A DNA stretch of 64,000 nt from Saxidomus purpurata (Eukaryota; Mollusca; Bivalvia; Venerida; Veneridae): positions 17,445,905 through 17,509,904 of the forward strand of contig JAFMSR010000017.1 in NCBI GenBank assembly GCA_022818135.1. The letters are read 5' to 3'. Shown here piece by piece: positions 35,513 to 45,582 of this stretch (positions within the stretch are counted from its first letter, which is position 1; every line of letters starts with the position of its first letter). Under the pieces are notes generated by a model that saw only the letters and a program-made list of their open reading frames with translations, searched no databases and had not been told where the DNA came from. The position numbers and the translations under genes are program-made.

Positions 35513-37179
35513 ATCGATTAAAATCATTAGCATAAATGGGGCCGTGTCCTAAGTTATTTTGGCGTTTCGAATGTGTTCAGGGAGGTAGAAGGAAATAAAA
35601 TATATTAAAATTGTTTATTATAATTCTGCTTTATTTTTTCATTTTACTGAAACGGAATGAGTCATTTCTGTTGTAGAAACTTGAATTCGAATGCATTTTT
35701 TTCCCAAATAATTTAGATATAAGTATGGTAAATACATTTCCATATACTTAGATTATAAGGTTTTCGGCCAGTGCGACTACTCAAACTCTCACCGCATGCC
35801 GAAATGCATTCTGTTTTGCAGAACCATCATAGTTCAACATAAAATAGCAAAATTTATACATGTTAATGGAGAAAGCGGCCTGAAAGACACACATAACAGA
35901 CAAAACTGGTTATTTCAATGTTCCCACCAAGTAACAGACTATTCTCTTTATAGTAAACTGTTGTTATGCAGCAACTTTTTAGCATTTCTGTTTAACCAAT
36001 TACATTTTATCTTTTTAATCTTCGTTGTTAATGTTCTATATATATTTCCAAATATTTCATTTTAGAGATAGTTCTGAACTTTAATGGTGTTCTATTAGGT
36101 TAGTGGTTATCCACACTGGAAATTTCTTTATTCATTTATTCATTATTGGTGTTCCAATGGAATAAACAGTGTTACTGTTGATAGAAATTTCAGTAAATAA
36201 TAAAATATGGAAAATTACATTGGTGTTCCATCTTAATTCCTCGGAAATGCACACAGCTTCATAATATGAAGATTGATTATTTTATCTTTGTTGGCGATGT
36301 TTTGCCACGGCTCCAGCTCAACATCGGTCTGTCGCAATATAAATGGCTTACCCTTCAAACAAATACACATTTTCAAACATTAAACAATCATAAACAAAAA
36401 CAAAGTCAACATAAAGCAACAGTATAAATCCAATTCGATAACGGTACTATTATCGGAAAATCCCATTTCAACGTTTTAGGTAAGGAAAAGTATAATGATT
36501 AATACGGTTATATAAAAGATAAAGAACAGCGCACATTCAAAAAGTTACCATGGCGTAATGGATAAGGTGTCTGAATTCGGACCAATTTACGCATTGTCGC
36601 CTGGAGACAACGAGTAGCTTGTATGCATTTTCATTACCATTGTACTTTTTATTTATCATTATATCTTCATTTAATCTATTTGTTATCATCACTATTCTTC
36701 TTTATTTTTGGACATTCAATATATTTCTGTCTTTATTTCTGTACATAACATTTATTTCATTATCTTTATCACACGGCTTTTCTTTTTCGAAATTTTCTTT
36801 TCTACCCTCTATAGACAAAATTCTGAGTGCATTTTACGTTTAGTTCTAATAAAAACACGAGCATTTCATGAATAGTTGAAAGACTAACATGGATGCAAAA
36901 TCTGAAAAATGTTCCACAGCCAGGACTCGAACTCGTGATACCAAATTTCGACGGCCGCCGATTTATCCACTACGCTACACGTCTTTGGTGATACATCAAG
37001 ATTGTACCTTTTAAAACTAAGTATGAAGGGATAATTTTACACCTGACTACCCCTTATGCCTTGTTTATGTAAACGTGATAATAGTAGAAATATCGAATTT
37101 TACCTATATGTCATTTACAACAAATACAAAGACCAAACATTAAACAATCATATACAAAAACAAAGTCAACATAAAGCAA

Positions 37180-37965
37180 CAATATGTCAATGTCGGGCTC
37201 GGCGAGCACTTCAAGAAAATACAAAAAGATTTCCGGAAATGTCAACCGGTCGCCGGTTTTTGGTGGTTTTTGGATAGTTTTCACACTTTTGGTCGAAGTG
37301 GGTCATGTCGCATATCAAAATGCCGGGCAAGGAAATGCAAAAATATTTCCGGAAAATGTCAACCGGTTGCCGGTTTTTGGTGTTTTTTCTCTATTTTTTT
37401 CACACCTTTGGTCGAAGTGGGTCATGTCACATATCAAAATGTCGGGGCTCAGCAAGCACTTCAAGGAAATGGAAAAATATTTCCGGAAATGTCAACCAGT
37501 CGCCGGTTTTTGGCGGTTTTGACTATTTTTCACACCGTTGGTCGAAGACAGTCTTGTCGCATATAAAAATGTCGGGCTCGGCAAGCACTTTAAGAAAATG
37601 CAGAAAAAATTCCGGAAAATTTATGTCAACCGGTCGCCGGTTTTTCGCTAACAATGAAATGCAAAAAAGATTTCCGGAAATATCAACCGGTTGCCGGTTT
37701 TTTTGAGAATTTTTGCTATTTTTCACACCTTTGGTCGAAGTGGGTCATGTTGCATATCAAAATGTCGGACTCGGCGAGAACTTGCAAAAAGATTTTCGGA
37801 AATGTCAACCAATCGCCGGTTTTTAACGATTTTTCGCTATTTTTCACACTTTTGGACGGTGTGGGTCTTGTCGCATATCATAATACCGGGCTCAGCGATC
37901 ACTTCAAGGAAATGCAAAAAGATTTTCGTAAATGTCAATTAGTCGCCGGTTTTTGACGGTTTTTG
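37180..37965 (+). repeat. Tandem array, seven copies of a 120-130 bp unit
   Basis: Each unit has TTTCCGGAAATGTCAACCGG, the palindromic CAACCGGTCGCCGGTTTTT, CACACTTTTGGTCGAAGTGG and GTCATGTCGCATATCAAAAT. One unit is shortened to about 62 bp. A 45-bp sequence just before the array (37136-37180, ACATTAAACAATCAT...CATAAAGCAACA) is also found at 36379-36424. Confidence 0.85.
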
Positions 37966-38244
37966 CTATATTTACGGTGACATGCATTTTTGCAAGAGGT
38001 CATGAACACCTCCTGCTCAGTTAGTAGCTGTGTTTTTTGTCCGTATGAGATATCTCTGAACAGAATACACTAAGGTGAAAGTGTCATCGGGTACTGACCA
38101 TTGGGAGTCTCCTCCTTTAAAAATGCCACAACAAAAAAGTTCCAATACTCAATTTCTAATAGTACCTATCCGTCGATTTCGAATTGCGAACTGGCAACGT
38201 ACGTTCACAATTTACAATCTGCTTTAAGAAGCCATGGAACAGTC

Positions 38245-38520
38245 TTTGAAACGCCGTTTATTTGAATTGGCAACATTATACGCAGATACAGGTTATTAAA
38301 ATGAATTTGCAGCTAGTGTGCAAGTTACAGCTCTCGGAAACTGATCCTGAAATGCGAACTGGCATCTGGTCTGTACTTAACACCTGGCAGTTTACAATTT
38401 GAATTTCGAGCTTCGACCAAGCATGCAGATTGTCCGCAGTTCGCAATTCCTAGTTTCCCAACACTCACAATAATTACCAATTCGAATTGCTGGTCACGTT
38501 TGAAAGGTATTGCATGGGGT
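38245..38520. repeat. About 290-bp dispersed repeat, copy 2
   Basis: Same orientation and word order as 34330-34625. Confidence 0.6.
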
Positions 38521-38559
38521 TGCAGGTAATATGTACAGTGCTTTAAAATCTCTCTACTC

Positions 38560-39960
38560 TTGTGTATCGGCTTCAGTTCGTAGCACTCATTTAACACTGA
38601 TTGGTTTGAGGTTAAAACCGGTTTGCGGAAGGGGTGTATTTTGTCCCCGCTACCATTCAACCTCTTTATCAATGATTTAACCATATATTTGACGTCTTTT
38701 TATAGAAATCGATATCAATAATGAGAAAGTTTGTATTTTACTTGATGCAGCTGCTAGCTAGTCATCATCATGATTTGCAAATTCTTTTAAATGCATTAAA
38801 TATCTGGTGTTGTACAAATGATACGGTTGCTATGCTAGAGGAGTTATGTTGTACACGCTCGACATACATACATTTCTAGAACTGATACTATATTTGGAAA
38901 CAATGTATGTCCAGTTGAGAATACACTTTCTTAGGTCTAGTTTTGAGTTAACATTTAAATTTTAATGATATTGCTAAATGCAAGTCGTACTCTTGCTTTT
39001 GTCTTTGCTTAATGTAAGACTATAGGAGGGGAGCGGTGGTGAAGAGGTTAAGGTGTCGGCCGCTCATCTCGGAGGTTGCGGGTTCGAGCATCACTGGGGT
39101 CACGACCGTACTTCCTCATATGACACCAGTACTGGTTTTTCCAGGAAGCGGACTCGAGAGTGACTCGATAAGCTACAAGCTTTCTTCACAATCGAGCTAA
39201 AATAAATTAGTATAAACTATAAACTATAGGTGTTTTCCCCTATAATATTAACACAAAGTTGGACGCCTCTGTTGGCAGTTATAAACTATGGTTCTGCCAT
39301 TTGGGGCTGTCGCACTTACTCCTAATTAATATTTTGCAGAATCATGTCATGCGATTTTACCTTGGGGTTGCGAAGTATATACCTGAAATGGCTTGGCAAC
39401 CATTTGTGCTACAATGGAAATCGAGTATAACATTTTGGTCCCACCTTTACAGTACTGGCGTTTGTCATTTATATAGACGGAATGGATTATGGGCTACAAA
39501 TAAAGCGAGTCATGTCTGCTAGAACTAGTATCTTGTAGTAAAAAATAAACTAGCTGAGTGTAATGCAAAAGTGTATAACAAACTTTCAAACTCTGCACTA
39601 AGAACAATTTTGTGAATTGTTCTGAAAATAATAGCTGCAGCTCGGGCGGATAGAAATATGTTCAGAACTGACTGTACATTCGAATAAGATTGTTGTGTTG
39701 AACCCTACTGTCAGTTGATATTATCTCCTTTGCACTGGTCTGCATTTAGTAAGTTTCGTTGTGGAGTCGCACCGATCAGAATTGAAACTCGGAGATATGG
39801 AGAATTAGAGCCACAAGACCGAAAGTGTCCATTTTGTGACTCTATTGAAACCGAATTTCATGTTATGATGAAATGTAACCTGTATGAAGACATAAGAGTA
39901 ACACCATTTGAGAAGGCGATTCATGTAAAGCTTGACAATGTCAAGCTCTGAAAAATTCAT
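38560..39960 (+). mobile_element. Dead non-LTR retrotransposon (reverse transcriptase remnant)
   Basis: At 38607 the plus strand reads TDWFEVKTGLRKGCILSPLP then FNLFINDL, the conserved RT core around the G-x-x-x-G-x-x-x-S-P motif. Downstream, INNEKVCILLDAAA stands where the catalytic YADD box would be, so it is mutated. Further on, SVGSYKLWF..GL.. and FYLGVAKYIPEMAW (39259-39522) and FRCGVAPIRIETRRYGELE with a C-P-F-C...H zinc motif (39760-39900) are typical of the C-terminal region of clam LINEs. Stops, frameshifts and an inserted SINE show it is inactive. Confidence 0.85.
39028..39230 (+). mobile_element. tRNA-derived SINE, family A copy 2, inserted in the dead LINE
   Basis: Full head (GGAGCGGTGGTGAAGAGGTT), B box GGTTCGAGCATC, body CCAGTACTGGTTTTTCCAGG and AATTAGTATAAACT tail. 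ACTATAGG flanks both sides, an 8-bp target duplication. Confidence 0.8.
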
Positions 39961-40376
39961 ATTCTTGTTTACCAATACTCTACAATTTGATAAGAAGTTA
40001 TGAAAAAACCTGTTTCCGTAGCTCTTTTACCAATGAATAATAGTTACAGTGTATTAATTTAATGTGTAACTTTTAGCTACCCTTTTTGTTACTGCAAATT
40101 TTTATTTTACATTTTGTAATTGCATCAGATATTTATTACTGGATTTTCTTGACGTTAAAGTCACTTTTAGTTTTCGATTAGCAGAAATTACAAAGTCTTA
40201 CTTGTGTACATATTGTATGTTTCCATGATATGCTGTGTATTACATTGCATACACTTTTTAATTGAATGCATACTGTCTCTAGTAATTCTTTTTAGAATGA
40301 CATACATGTTAACCTTTATATTTTCATTGTATGAAATGTGTATTACTATAATTAAATAAATACATAATAATAATAG

Positions 40377-40538
40377 AAGATATATTTGCTTGGTGGCAAA
40401 GACTGTGCCTTTGCCCATGCAATATTATTATCCGAAGGATTTCTCGATAGCCTCGATACGCCGGACTTCGTTTTGCCGAAGAATGAGCAATTTATTAACG
40501 CATCTCCTGATGACGCAGTTTTGTATCATGAGAAATAA
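40377..40538 (+). CDS. Orphan terminal exon or coding fragment, 53 codons, unrecognised
   Basis: Directly after TAG (a possible acceptor) the frame reads KIYLLGGKDCAFAHAILLSE, GFLDSLDTPDFVLPKNEQF, INASPDDAVLYHEK and stops; AATAAA overlaps the stop. The composition is strikingly protein-like in AT-rich DNA. No ATG opens it, so it is either a last exon or a relic. Family not recognised. Confidence 0.4.
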   Translation, partial: KIYLLGGKDCAFAHAILLSEGFLDSLDTPDFVLPKNEQFINASPDDAVLYHEK

Positions 40539-41644
40539 ATCTTGTTAACACTTTGCCATCAATCTCTGTATAAAATCTTGACCACTGCAGCACCGGCAAC
40601 AGTTCTCTTTAAAGTTCCAACGGAAAACACATCATTTTCTAAAGAAATTGTACTGATTTATTATTTCGGAGTTTGGCTTCTATTTTATTTTCAGTTCCAA
40701 AGTTTAACATGTATTAGTTAATAAAGTTTTAAGTTTTTATAGATAAATATGTCATCAAAAATTATGTTTGAACGCATAGACGTAAAATATACGGAAAACA
40801 AACGGTAAGATTTTAATGGGAAGAATATATATATATATACGTGAAAAATTCAAAAACATGTGCCGGAAAAAAGTTAAATATATTAAAAGATAAAAACACA
40901 GTCCATGAGATAATTAAATTATTATTTGCCAACCGGTTTCGCTTTCATGCTCATCAGGGCAAATATGGCGTCAAAATATTTTGATATATATGATTTACAA
41001 ATAAGAAATGTAATGCTCATTTCATAAACTAGTAGAGATCTTTCCTCTTTGATGTTGTATATGAATTATACCTTACCATACACAATGAAAGAATATACAA
41101 GCACTCTGACTTAATAAGTTTAAACATTTAATTGAATTGGAACACATGTATGTTCAGCGACGATATCGTTAATTCTTTCGAAAAACGTGTACATTGTATT
41201 AATAAAGAGTTACAACATATTTATGCGCAAAGGTTATATAATCTTTAAAGTAAAGATTTAAAACATGTGAAAAACCAACGGTAAGACTGTAATGTGAAGA
41301 AAGTTTATATATGATTTGTAAATAAAAATGTGTTGCTTGTTTCATGAAACATTATAAATAAGATAAAAATGACACTTTATACTCTCCCTAAAAAGGTACA
41401 AATATATATTAAGGTTTCACGTCAAAGCTCGCTATTTTTACCGTTTGTTAATGCAATGTTGGCGTTGTCGACAATCCTTTCAATACAGAACTGCTTATAG
41501 TTGTATGTGATGATTTATGCCACTTTTAAAAATGCAATATAATAATAATATAACATTAACATGTAAAACATATTGTAAACATGTATATAACGGTCAGGTT
41601 TCTTTTCTGTTAGATTGCTGGGACGAGTAACCAGTCCCCGAAAC

Positions 41645-42274
41645 ATGTCGACAAGCATCAAAGATAACAAGATCCGTGTGCTTGTATTAGGGGCACCGAC
41701 TGTTGGAAAAACATCACTGATCGAATACTTTACACGAGAAAACTTTGTTGAAGAGGCGACGGAAACCGGAGTTAACTCACAAAATGTAGAAGTCAGTTTT
41801 ATCGTAGAACTCGAAGAAGGCCGTGACTTTGATGAGAGAAGATTCGCTATAGAATCAGCACATGCTTATATCCTAATGTACGCATTAGATGATCCAAAGT
41901 CGTTCGGAGTAATTAGTATTCTTAAGGATGAAATTATTAAAATAAAGGGACCTGGTATGCCAATGACTATTGTAGGCAATAAAATTGATCGTTTTCGTAA
42001 AAATGGAATATCACTTCAAACTTCGTGCGCAGTCAGGAATTACAATGGGATTCCTCACATCTGTACGTCTGTAACAGAAGATCTCTATGTACGACAGGTG
42101 TACAGAGAATTGTTTCAGCATGAAACACTTCAGAAGCTCAGAGATGTTGTGCATAAAATTAACTCCTCAACACTTTTTTCCAATTTTAGAAAAATGCTTC
42201 TGCAGGCCGAATCTTTGGAAAAAACGGTAGCTTCCGTATTTCCGGAATTGTCACCTAGGAAACAATGTGAATGA
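41645..42274 (+). CDS. Atypical Ras-like small GTPase, 209 aa
   Basis: Uninterrupted CDS. I choose the ATG at 41645 (MSTSIKDNKIRVLVLGAP); the frame is open upstream only through a non-ATG region that follows an acceptor-like ttctgttag at 41613, so a 5'UTR exon is likely. The P-loop (G1) is GAPTVGKTS at residues 16-24 and G4 is NKID at 112-115; the G5 region reads TSV near 141. The usual G3 box (D-x-x-G, with the catalytic Gln) is absent: the segment reads VELEEGRDFDERRFAIESAH. AYILMYALDDPKSF matches the Ras core beta4-alpha3. The C-terminus (SPRKQCE) has no CaaX box. Ras/RERG or kappaB-Ras-like relatives with weak hydrolysis are the nearest match I can suggest. AATAAA at 42618-42623 is a plausible polyadenylation signal. 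Confidence 0.85.
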   Translation: MSTSIKDNKIRVLVLGAPTVGKTSLIEYFTRENFVEEATETGVNSQNVEVSFIVELEEGRDFDERRFAIESAHAYILMYALDDPKSFGVISILKDEIIKIKGPGMPMTIVGNKIDRFRKNGISLQTSCAVRNYNGIPHICTSVTEDLYVRQVYRELFQHETLQKLRDVVHKINSSTLFSNFRKMLLQAESLEKTVASVFPELSPRKQCE

Positions 42275-42617
42275 ATTAAAACATCATTCTATAACTGTAT
42301 GAGAAAATAAGATAAGTTTTAAAATGTTGAATATGATCCTTCTAGAGGTATCTCAACAGACTTATGGAGAGCAGTCGTTTCTTATACGGACAATAACTGA
42401 AACGTTCAGTAAATGAATTTAACTGGACATACCCTACATTAAACAGATCATAGTATAAAATAGTTGGCTAAAAGGATATTTTTAAGAAAACAATATATCG
42501 AAAATTGTCTCTTTTATGCACAAAATGACAATATACTGTTCATGAAGGTTTGGCTAAATTTAGCGGTTATTACTGCAATTTTAACTGAAACGTTGATGTT
42601 TAGTAACATTTATTTCA

Positions 42618-42623
42618 ATAAAA
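42618..42623 (+). terminator. Candidate polyadenylation signal of the GTPase gene
   Basis: AATAAA 344 bases after the stop codon, the first canonical hexamer downstream. Confidence 0.45.
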
Positions 42624-43484
42624 GTATTACTTACAGCTTTGAGGTTGTTCATTTTTTCCAAGTTATAGAAGATGTCTCTTTATCTAGTTGTAGAACTTGA
42701 AAAGATTCAATGGAATATCTAAAACTTCGAAGTACCTTAAAAAAAGAGTCAGTATCCACTGTTAAGCAATTATTTGTTCTACTTTTTATTTTTATTTCAA
42801 TACTTACATAAATGTGCTTTATTTCATTATTTTACAGGCAGTTAGTTTACACTTCCCTTTCACTTCGTAAGGATAATGTAATTACATTTGTTATTGTTAA
42901 TTTTCTCTGATACATGTAATTATCATTTTCGTTTTTTTTTTAATTAATTGATACATGCTATCGTTTTTTGTTTGTTTGTAACTCAACAATATATATACCA
43001 ATATAAATATAACATGTTTCAATTAGTTACAAAAACCAGAATAATAATTTTAAGAAATATCTGAATCTGAATTAAAATCCGACAACACAAACAAATGAAG
43101 TGTTACCGTTTTGGCAACACAATTCATAAACCTCCTTTGTGCTACAGGATACGACAAAATATAAATGCTAAAACATGTGCATGTCGTTTCTTATTGCTTG
43201 TGCTGTTGTAATATACTCAAAGGCAAAATATACGCGACCTTTTCAATTTGTTACCATTTGAAGAAAAAGGCAGCACACACATTTTTCACGAATCAGGTGG
43301 TAAAGTTCGCTATCAGACTTTACATTCAAGACTGTTTTAAATTTGTGCCGGAACGTCTATTTCTTACCGTTAACCTCGGTCTAACCGAGCACAGAAATTT
43401 CAAGCTCAAAGGTAAAGATGCCTTTCTTTTGCCGGTCAGCATACATGTACTGTGTTATGGCACGCGATTTGAAGACTAATTTCC

Positions 43485-43710
43485 AAAACCTATGTTCTTA
43501 CACGAGAACTTAGGTTCTCAGTTCTCAATTGAAAACCTATGTTCACAGTTTTTAACTGAAAACCCATGTTCTCAACTGAAACCTATGTTCTCGCCAGGGA
43601 TCACAAGTCTTTATTGAAAAGCTAGGTTCTCAGAGGTCGTATGTACAAATATTATGAGAATATAAAGTTCTTACTCGAAAACTTAGGTTATCAGTTCAGA
43701 TCATAAGTGT
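43485..43710. repeat. Minisatellite, GAAAACCTATGTTCTCA-type units
   Basis: About eight imperfect copies of GAAAACCTATGTTCTCA or GAAAACTTAGGTTCTCA. Confidence 0.6.
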
Positions 43711-44163
43711 TTCTGCATTTCGCAACTGACGGTAGAAACTAATACAGTTTTTAGTGGTGGCCAATATCGACGAGATTAGTAAACAATTCCGGTGGCAGCC
43801 ATTAGCCAATAATTATTATTTTTGACATCTGTTCTTCACTTTATCTATTTTTAGGTTTATTGACACCACGAAACGGTTTAAACCTAAAATGACCATACTA
43901 TTCAGCTTGTGATAAAGTTAGGTTTCAACAATTTAAACTAATTATTCAGATTAATCCGTCATTCAAGACTTCAAGCATTTTATCCGTTTTTAGCGCATCA
44001 ACATATTGTTACAAGTTTATATTAAATGTTGTCGAAACGTCGTTGACACTCTTTATAGCAGTGTTTCACCTGTAACTACAACGAGGTGACATACTTCATT
44101 GAAATATGTTTGTTTTTTTTAAATTTGTCATCACATCAACCGTTTGATCCTAAAAAGTGTCTA

Positions 44164-44350
44164 CAGTATAAACTCCGTATATAACGACTCCGGATATAGT
44201 GAAAATTCGGATATAATGAACACATTTTCTCTGCCCGGTTTCTTTTTTTTTCTTTATTTATATGAAAATGTTTTACGGATATAACAAACTCCGGATATAA
44301 GGAACACATTGAAATGGCCCCAATGAGTTCGTTATAAACGGAGTTAACTG
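44164..44350. mobile_element. pogo/Tigger-type MITE with TA duplication
   Basis: TA/CAGTATAAACTCCGTATATAA at the left and, inverted, TA/CAGTTAACTCCGTTTATAA at the right. About 187 bp with internal CGGATATAA repeats. Confidence 0.7.
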
Positions 44351-45366
44351 TATACCTTTAAAACACTTTAAATGAAGCGCAGAAAATGATGCATAAAATA
44401 TAGTTTGAAACCTATGATAAAAAGGGTCCCTTTACTCTTTTAACTGTTGTTTTGAGCGTGTACAGGTAATAAGGAAATACAGTTTCTGACATTTTTCGTA
44501 ATTATATGTAAGAGGTGGTGCCGTGGCACTAATTGTCTTTTCCCAACCATGCACGTTCGATATATAATACCGAACTAAGATATCTACCAAGATTGTTCAA
44601 AACATGACCCCGGGTTAAGATTGACACCGCCAAGGAGATCACTTGATTGATATAGGCTTATACATTTGTATTGGGAAAACTTTAAAAAATCTTCTTTTAA
44701 ACCACCAGCCATATACAATTCTCATTGACTGATACAGTTATAAACGTCGTCAGAACTATCTTTAAAACGGATGGTCGGTGCAACTTTTGAGTATATCATG
44801 ACTATATCACAGGGTGAGGAAGAATGTGCATCCTGGCTGGGACCTTTCGCTCTGTAAGTGCTCTGCCAACTTCACACTTTCTCCTCAAGTACCGTGACAT
44901 GTGCATCAGGAAAACAAACTAAATCCTTTTTGTTCTTATCAAATATGTTACTCGAAATATTGACCTTTATTCACTGGCCGGGAAAGTATAATTACTCTAC
45001 ACTCATACTAAGCTTTAGTTTTGAGGTAACAACATGTTATGTTGAAAGATATTAACTATAACACATAAATAATAAAACCGTTTATGAAAGACTGAAAACG
45101 CAAGAGTATTTTATTGACCTTTTTCATGCGGTATTATCCAATTAAAATGTGCTTTTCAGATTAAATGTTTCAATCTAAAAATTGTTATATATATTACGTG
45201 TCATTTCATTGCCGGTTGAAAGGTTACCAGCTTCCGGTCAAAAGCTTACTGTGCCGAAAAATCTCTTTGTATAACAAGGAATATTTAAGCTTCCTATTGT
45301 GCTGGTATACAAGGCGCATTGATCTGCTGGACACAAATCCCACAATGACCCTTTTCTTAATGGATT

Positions 45367-45582
45367 TCATTTTAAAATTTTTGTAAAGTGGCAATCATTT
45401 ATGTCATTGTTAGAGAAAGTACCAGAAACACTCTTGGTTATGCCAACCGACGATTCCGCATCCTTATCCAGATCAAAACTACTACTCCGATCTGAAATGC
45501 CCGTAACATCTGAACTATTATTTGGAGCTGCACTGTTGTTCAGTGTTAAACCATTGTTATAATTACCCAAACCAAAAAAATC
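45367..45582 (-). CDS. Possible C-terminal exon, 71 codons, unrecognised
   Basis: Minus strand frame opening DFFGLGNYNNGLTLNN, then SSDVTGISDRSSSFDLDKD, ending NDCHFTKILK and TGA. Rich in S, N and D like a disordered tail, with mixed third positions. The acceptor (ttgttaag) is weak and the sequence abuts a TTATTTGTTA repeat. Confidence 0.3.
   Translation of the reverse strand, partial: DFFGLGNYNNGLTLNNSAAPNNSSDVTGISDRSSSFDLDKDAESSVGITKSVSGTFSNNDINDCHFTKILK

Larger units (their letters stand above)
35321..40376. other. Intergenic block, mostly repeats
   Basis: Holds the TG microsatellite, tRNA-like degenerate SINE pieces near 36540-36600 and 36905-36985, the 37.2-kb array and a dead retrotransposon. 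The open frames in 35796-36065 and 36619-36843 are AT-rich and not convincing. Confidence 0.55.
42640..45366. other. Intergenic, repeats, no confident gene
   Basis: Contains a minisatellite at 43485-43710, a pogo-type MITE at 44164-44350, a fragment of the AGCTCACC-type repeat near 44585-44700 and a SINE-like piece near 44745-44885 that resembles 51245-51460. Confidence 0.5.

Noticed and set aside
37305..37706. 133-aa ORF in the 37.2-kb region
   Set aside because: Created entirely by the tandem array. Open in several frames, with repeating peptide; no evidence of translation.
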